Shown here: positions 4,206 through 6,934 of the stretch, piece by piece
Position numbering within the stretch: the stretch's first letter is position 1
How the letters are laid out: the number at the start of each line of letters is the position of its first letter
Assembly (NCBI GenBank): GCA_021786655.1
Contig: JAJYMU010000209.1
Span: forward strand, 1-6,934
From: Bacteroidota bacterium
GTDB lineage: Bacteria > Bacteroidota > Ignavibacteria > Ignavibacteriales > Melioribacteraceae
Length of the DNA: 6,934 nucleotides
Direction of reading: 5' to 3'
The notes under the pieces: model-generated
Databases searched by the model: none
Told to the model about the DNA's origin: nothing
The model's input: the letters and a program-made list of their open reading frames with translations, nothing else
Position numbers and translations under genes: made by a program

Positions 4206-4844
4206 TTACTTCACGGTTATCATGTCTTGAACAATGGGTTTCAACCCGGCGAACATAAGTTCAACAGCGATTACCATCACGATCAATCCCATGATTCGCA
4301 TTAAAACTTTATTGCCGTTATCGCCGAGAAACGAAAGCAATTTTTTGCTTCCAACGAGCAGCAGATAAGTAATTAACAAGACGACAACGATCACTCCGAA
4401 GAGAATAAGCTTTTCGATAACATTTCTTGTATCGTTGAAAAGCACAACGGTCACAGTGATCGATCCAGGCCCACAGATGATTGGAATGCCGAGCGGCGTG
4501 ATCGCGAAGTCGTTCACAAACTCGCTGAAGCTTTGTCCTTCTTCCTTAAGACGGCTTAACTTTGCCTGAACCATATCGTAGCCCGACATGAAAAAAAGAA
4601 TTCCGCCGACAATTTTTAATCCGTTAATGGAAATGTGAAAAAAATCGAAAATGAAATTACCCGCCAGCGCAATCAGAACCATAATGATGAACGCCGTCAA
4701 CACTCCTTTGAACGCAATCTTGCGGACATCATGCAATGGCATTTGAGAAGTAATTGATGTGAAGAGCGGTATCATCCCAAACGGCGTTACCATCGTAAAG
4801 AGTGAGGTAAACGCAAACAAACTAAACTGAAAAAGTCTTTCCAT
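4206..4844 (-). CDS. MarC-family integral membrane protein
   Basis: This 212-residue inner-membrane protein has about six hydrophobic segments (roughly 6-29, 47-70, 72-92, 113-136, 145-165 and 183-203). Family landmarks are the first-helix VTPFGMIPLF (19-28; usually NPxGxIPxF), GYDMVQAK after helix 3, the ITPLGIPIICGPGSI signature (115-129) and RIMGLIVMVIAVEL in the last helix. MarC (UPF0056) proteins are of unknown function; the old link of E. coli marC to multiple antibiotic resistance has not held up. A transporter-like role is plausible but unproven. The start is supported by AAGGA 8-9 nt upstream. The ribosome site overlaps the last codons of the decarboxylase (GAAGGATAA), and the intergenic gap is only 5 bp, so translation is probably coupled. 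No T-rich terminator was found after the stop; the palindromic gap towards cysK may serve. Amine or amino-acid export is a context guess only. Confidence 0.9.
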   Translation of the reverse strand: MERLFQFSLFAFTSLFTMVTPFGMIPLFTSITSQMPLHDVRKIAFKGVLTAFIIMVLIALAGNFIFDFFHISINGLKIVGGILFFMSGYDMVQAKLSRLKEEGQSFSEFVNDFAITPLGIPIICGPGSITVTVVLFNDTRNVIEKLILFGVIVVVLLITYLLLVGSKKLLSFLGDNGNKVLMRIMGLIVMVIAVELMFAGLKPIVQDMITVK

Positions 4845-4849
4845 TTAAT

Positions 4850-6325
4850 TTATCCTTCGTTCAAAATTTTGTTCAACGTGTTTTGAATCAACTGCCACGC
4901 GTCTTTAACATGTCTTTCTTGCTGCCGCAATCCGGAGATAACCAATCTTATCGTAAACTTGCCGTTCAATTTTGTGTGAGTGATAAATAATTTTCCGGTT
5001 GAATTGATTTCGTTCATAAGTTTTTCGTTGAGCTGATCCAATTTCATTTCGTCGTTCCAACCGTCCGGTTTGGCGCGGAAACATATTGTGCTGAAAGGTG
5101 TCGGCGCCAAACGTTTAAACATGGGATGTTCATCAATCCATGAAGCGAACATTTGACCAAGCCGAATGTGTTCGCGCAGCATTTCTCTCAGTCCGTCAAC
5201 TCCAAAATAACGAAGTACAAACCAAAGTTTAAGCGCGCGGAATCTTCTTCCAAGCTGAATTCCGTAATCCATGTAGTTGATAACAACCGCGTCCTCTGCC
5301 GTTTTCAAATATTCCGGCACTAAACTGAATGCGCGTTTCAAAATTTCCGGTTTGCGTGTGAAGAGAATACTCAAATCAACCGGCACGGTTAACCATTTGT
5401 GAGGATTCACCACGAACGAATCCGCGCGGTCCAACCCTTTGAAATGATTGCTCATCTCAGGCAGCATTGCTGTTACGCCGGCATGAGCGCCGTCAACATG
5501 CAGCCAGATTTTTTCGCGTTCACAGATAGCGGCGATTTCATTTACGGGATCGACACTTGTTGTTGATGTTGTGCCGATTGTAGCAACAACACAAAACGGA
5601 ATGATTCCATTTGCTTTATCACGCTGAATTGCTTTATCAAGTTCTGCGGGAATCATTTTGAATTCTGAATCAACCGGAATTTTTGTAACGCCGTCGAGAC
5701 CGATGCCGAGCGTGAGCGCGCCTTTCTCAATTGATGAATGGGCGTGTTCGGAACAATAAAGCCGAAGTTTCGGAATACCGTTCATTCCCTTTTCGCGAAT
5801 TCCCAAATTCAAATTTTCTCTAGCCGCCGCAATTGCGTGCATTGAACTTACGGAGGCAGTATCGTAAATGATCCCGGTGAAATTTTCTGGAAGATTCATT
5901 AACTGTCTGAACCAAATCAAAACTGTTTCTTCCAGTTCAGTAAGCGACGGACATGATTTCCAAACCATCCCATTCGTATTGAACGCCGCGCTCAAAAGTT
6001 CACCGAGAATTCCCGGTCCGCTTGCTGTTGAATTAAAATACGCCATAAAGTTTGGGTGCTGCCAATGCGTTACGCCGGGCAGAATAATTTTATCAATGTC
6101 AGCAAGAATGTTTTCCATAGGCTCAGATTCTTCCGGCGCACTCTTCGGAAGTTTAGATTTGATCTCTCCCGGTTTTACATCCGGCAAAACGGGATATGAT
6201 TCAATCCCGTCAAGATAATTTGCAACCCAGTCAATTAATTCGCGGCCGTACTTTTTGAATTCTTCCGGCGGCATATCTTCAAAGTGTTTTTCGGTTTTCA
6301 TGTTTCCTAAATGTTCGTTGCGCAT
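4850..6325 (-). CDS. Group II PLP-dependent amino-acid decarboxylase (aromatic L-amino-acid decarboxylase-like)
   Basis: This cytosolic PLP enzyme of the DDC/TDC/histidine decarboxylase family removes CO2 from an amino acid to give an amine; aromatic substrates (Trp, Tyr, Phe, Dopa) are most likely. The 491 residues match the family length. Features are the N-terminal swap segment, THWQHPNFMAYFNSTAS (86-102), His196 in HAHSSIEKG, T249 in ATIGTTS, D278 in HVDGAHAG, the Schiff-base lysine K310 in NPHKW, and YGIQLGRRFRALKLWFV. Y351 aligns with the catalytic-loop tyrosine (Y332 of mammalian DDC) whose change to Phe makes aldehyde synthases, so decarboxylation is expected. HVDGAHAG departs from the usual HVDAAYAG. 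The listed ATG has no SD site but follows a TATCTTTA element by 13 nt. M9 (start 6301) is an alternative, with AGGA only 3 nt before it. The gene precedes marC by 5 bp and is divergent from proS. The substrate cannot be fixed from sequence alone. Confidence 0.9.
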   Translation of the reverse strand: MRNEHLGNMKTEKHFEDMPPEEFKKYGRELIDWVANYLDGIESYPVLPDVKPGEIKSKLPKSAPEESEPMENILADIDKIILPGVTHWQHPNFMAYFNSTASGPGILGELLSAAFNTNGMVWKSCPSLTELEETVLIWFRQLMNLPENFTGIIYDTASVSSMHAIAAARENLNLGIREKGMNGIPKLRLYCSEHAHSSIEKGALTLGIGLDGVTKIPVDSEFKMIPAELDKAIQRDKANGIIPFCVVATIGTTSTTSVDPVNEIAAICEREKIWLHVDGAHAGVTAMLPEMSNHFKGLDRADSFVVNPHKWLTVPVDLSILFTRKPEILKRAFSLVPEYLKTAEDAVVINYMDYGIQLGRRFRALKLWFVLRYFGVDGLREMLREHIRLGQMFASWIDEHPMFKRLAPTPFSTICFRAKPDGWNDEMKLDQLNEKLMNEINSTGKLFITHTKLNGKFTIRLVISGLRQQERHVKDAWQLIQNTLNKILNEG

Positions 6326-6338
6326 TTACTTTTATAAG

Positions 6339-6369
6339 TAAAGATACACAGAAAAAGATTCGTCCGAAA
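6339..6369 (-). promoter_or_regulatory. Candidate promoter of the decarboxylase-marC unit
   Basis: On the minus strand TTTC (6369-6366) and TATCTTTA (6346-6339) are separated by 19 nt. This is one base off the Bacteroidota -7 element TAnnTTTG and close to its -33 TTTG. It predicts a start just before the first ATG. Confidence 0.4.
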
Positions 6370-6391
6370 TTTGTCTGCCAACTTACCGCAA

Positions 6392-6423
6392 TTTCCTATT
6401 CGTTTTTCCATTTCTTATCTTTG
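6392..6423 (+). promoter_or_regulatory. Candidate promoter of proS
   Basis: TATCTTTG (6416-6423) is an exact TAnnTTTG match of the commonest kind. TTTC (6392-6395) lies 20 nt upstream, where the -33 TTTG is expected. The promoter is back to back with that of the decarboxylase, and the same TTTC/TATCTTT pairing occurs in both. The proS start is about 30 nt downstream. Confidence 0.55.
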
Positions 6424-6443
6424 CCCATAATTTTCCAACTAAC

Positions 6444-6455
6444 ATGTTTCGATAA
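6444..6455 (+). other. Three-codon minimal ORF overlapping the proS start
   Basis: ATG TTT CGA TAA (6444-6455) ends in TAATG, so its stop overlaps the proS ATG by one base. It could arise by chance. If translated, the terminating ribosome would be placed on the proS start. Confidence 0.25.
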
Positions 6456-6934
6456 TGCGACTGAGTAAATCTTTCATCCCGACATTAAAAGAAGTGCCTT
6501 CTGAAGCGGTTATTCCAAGCCACATTCTAATGATCCGTGCCGGATTGGTGCGGCAACTTTCCGCAGGAATTTATTCTTGGCTTCCGCTGGGTTACAAAGT
6601 CATCAGAAAAATAATGGATATCATCCGCGAAGAAATGAACACGATTGGCGGACAGGAATTTCATTTTCCCGGATTAAACCCGAAAGAGATTTGGGAACAG
6701 ACGGGACGAGTTGAAGCTTTCGGCGATATTCTTTTTCATATTAAGAACCGCGAATATGTTTTGGCGCCGACTCACGAAGAAATAGTTGCCTACCACGCAA
6801 AAGGTTCGCTTGTATCGTACAAAGATTTACCGCAAATATGGTATCAGATTCAAACAAAGTTTAGAAACGAACCGCGCCCACGCAGCGGAGTTATTCGCGG
6901 AAGACAATTTATCATGAAAGATGCTTACACGCTC
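6455..6934 (+). CDS. proS: Prolyl-tRNA synthetase, N-terminal part (runs off the window)
   Basis: It charges tRNA-Pro with proline using ATP and is a class II aminoacyl-tRNA synthetase. The visible 160 residues start MRLSKSFIPTLKEVPSEA, the standard bacterial opening, and contain LVRQLSAGIYSWLPLG. Motif 1 lies around MDIIREEMNTIGGQEFHFP (54-72), the APTHEE substrate loop at 104-109, and motif 2 as QTKFRNEPRPRSGVIRGR (133-150) leading into EF-type FIMKDAYTL. Bacterial enzymes carry an editing (INS) domain between motifs 2 and 3; that part, motif 3 and the anticodon-binding domain lie beyond 6934. Only about a quarter to a third of the gene is present. The ATG at 6455 has no SD site and lies about 30 nt behind the TATCTTTG promoter. 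The gene is divergent from the decarboxylase with 129 bp between them. The 3' truncation is due to the window edge, not a mutation. Confidence 0.95.
   Translation, partial: MRLSKSFIPTLKEVPSEAVIPSHILMIRAGLVRQLSAGIYSWLPLGYKVIRKIMDIIREEMNTIGGQEFHFPGLNPKEIWEQTGRVEAFGDILFHIKNREYVLAPTHEEIVAYHAKGSLVSYKDLPQIWYQIQTKFRNEPRPRSGVIRGRQFIMKDAYTL

Noticed and set aside
5868..6218. 116-residue plus-strand frame
   Set aside because: It lies wholly antisense to the decarboxylase, which has full family motifs.
4850..6325. Aromatic aldehyde synthase instead of decarboxylase
   Set aside because: The catalytic-loop position that is Phe in aldehyde synthases is Tyr here (Y351), favouring decarboxylation.

Overview
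The window looks like a chromosomal stretch from a member of the Bacteroidota/Chlorobi superphylum. An Ignavibacteria-type organism is my best guess, by inference only. The grounds are: promoter-like TAnnTTTG elements (TATATTTG at 2074, TATCTTTG at 6416, and a near match at 6339-6346 on the minus strand); moderately AT-rich DNA; several genes without a Shine-Dalgarno site next to genes with a clear AGGAG; and many short GC-rich palindromes between genes. There is no transposase, phage gene, CRISPR array, tRNA or rRNA.

Layout. Positions 1-630 hold a two-gene minus-strand unit: an unrecognised 115-residue protein (630 to 283), then a 55-residue protein made of four CxxCxGxG zinc-binding repeats (266 to 99), closed by a hairpin at 40-66. 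Positions 631-1631 are a gene-poor kilobase with a decayed 21-bp tandem array and several large imperfect palindromes. A 70-residue cold-shock protein follows (1632-1844), with a structured 5' leader, a perfect dyad over its stop codon and an intrinsic terminator. Next comes a cysteine biosynthesis unit: a 39-codon leader peptide ending in six consecutive Cys codons and a stop (2098-2217), serine acetyltransferase cysE (2273-3136) and O-acetylserine sulfhydrylase cysK (3148-4059). A convergent, hexamer-periodic and palindromic spacer separates it from a minus-strand pair, a group II PLP amino-acid decarboxylase (6325 to 4850) and a MarC-family membrane protein (4844 to 4206). Prolyl-tRNA synthetase starts divergently at 6455 and runs off the window.

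How the genes work together. CysE makes O-acetylserine from serine and acetyl-CoA, and CysK replaces the acetate with sulfide to give cysteine. The Cys6 leader just upstream suggests that translation of Cys codons senses cysteinyl-tRNA supply and sets expression of both enzymes. This is the most interesting feature of the window. The downstream read-out is not obvious, because I see no strong terminator hairpin in the 55 nt between the leader stop and cysE. The decarboxylase and marC appear translationally coupled, but their shared role is unknown.
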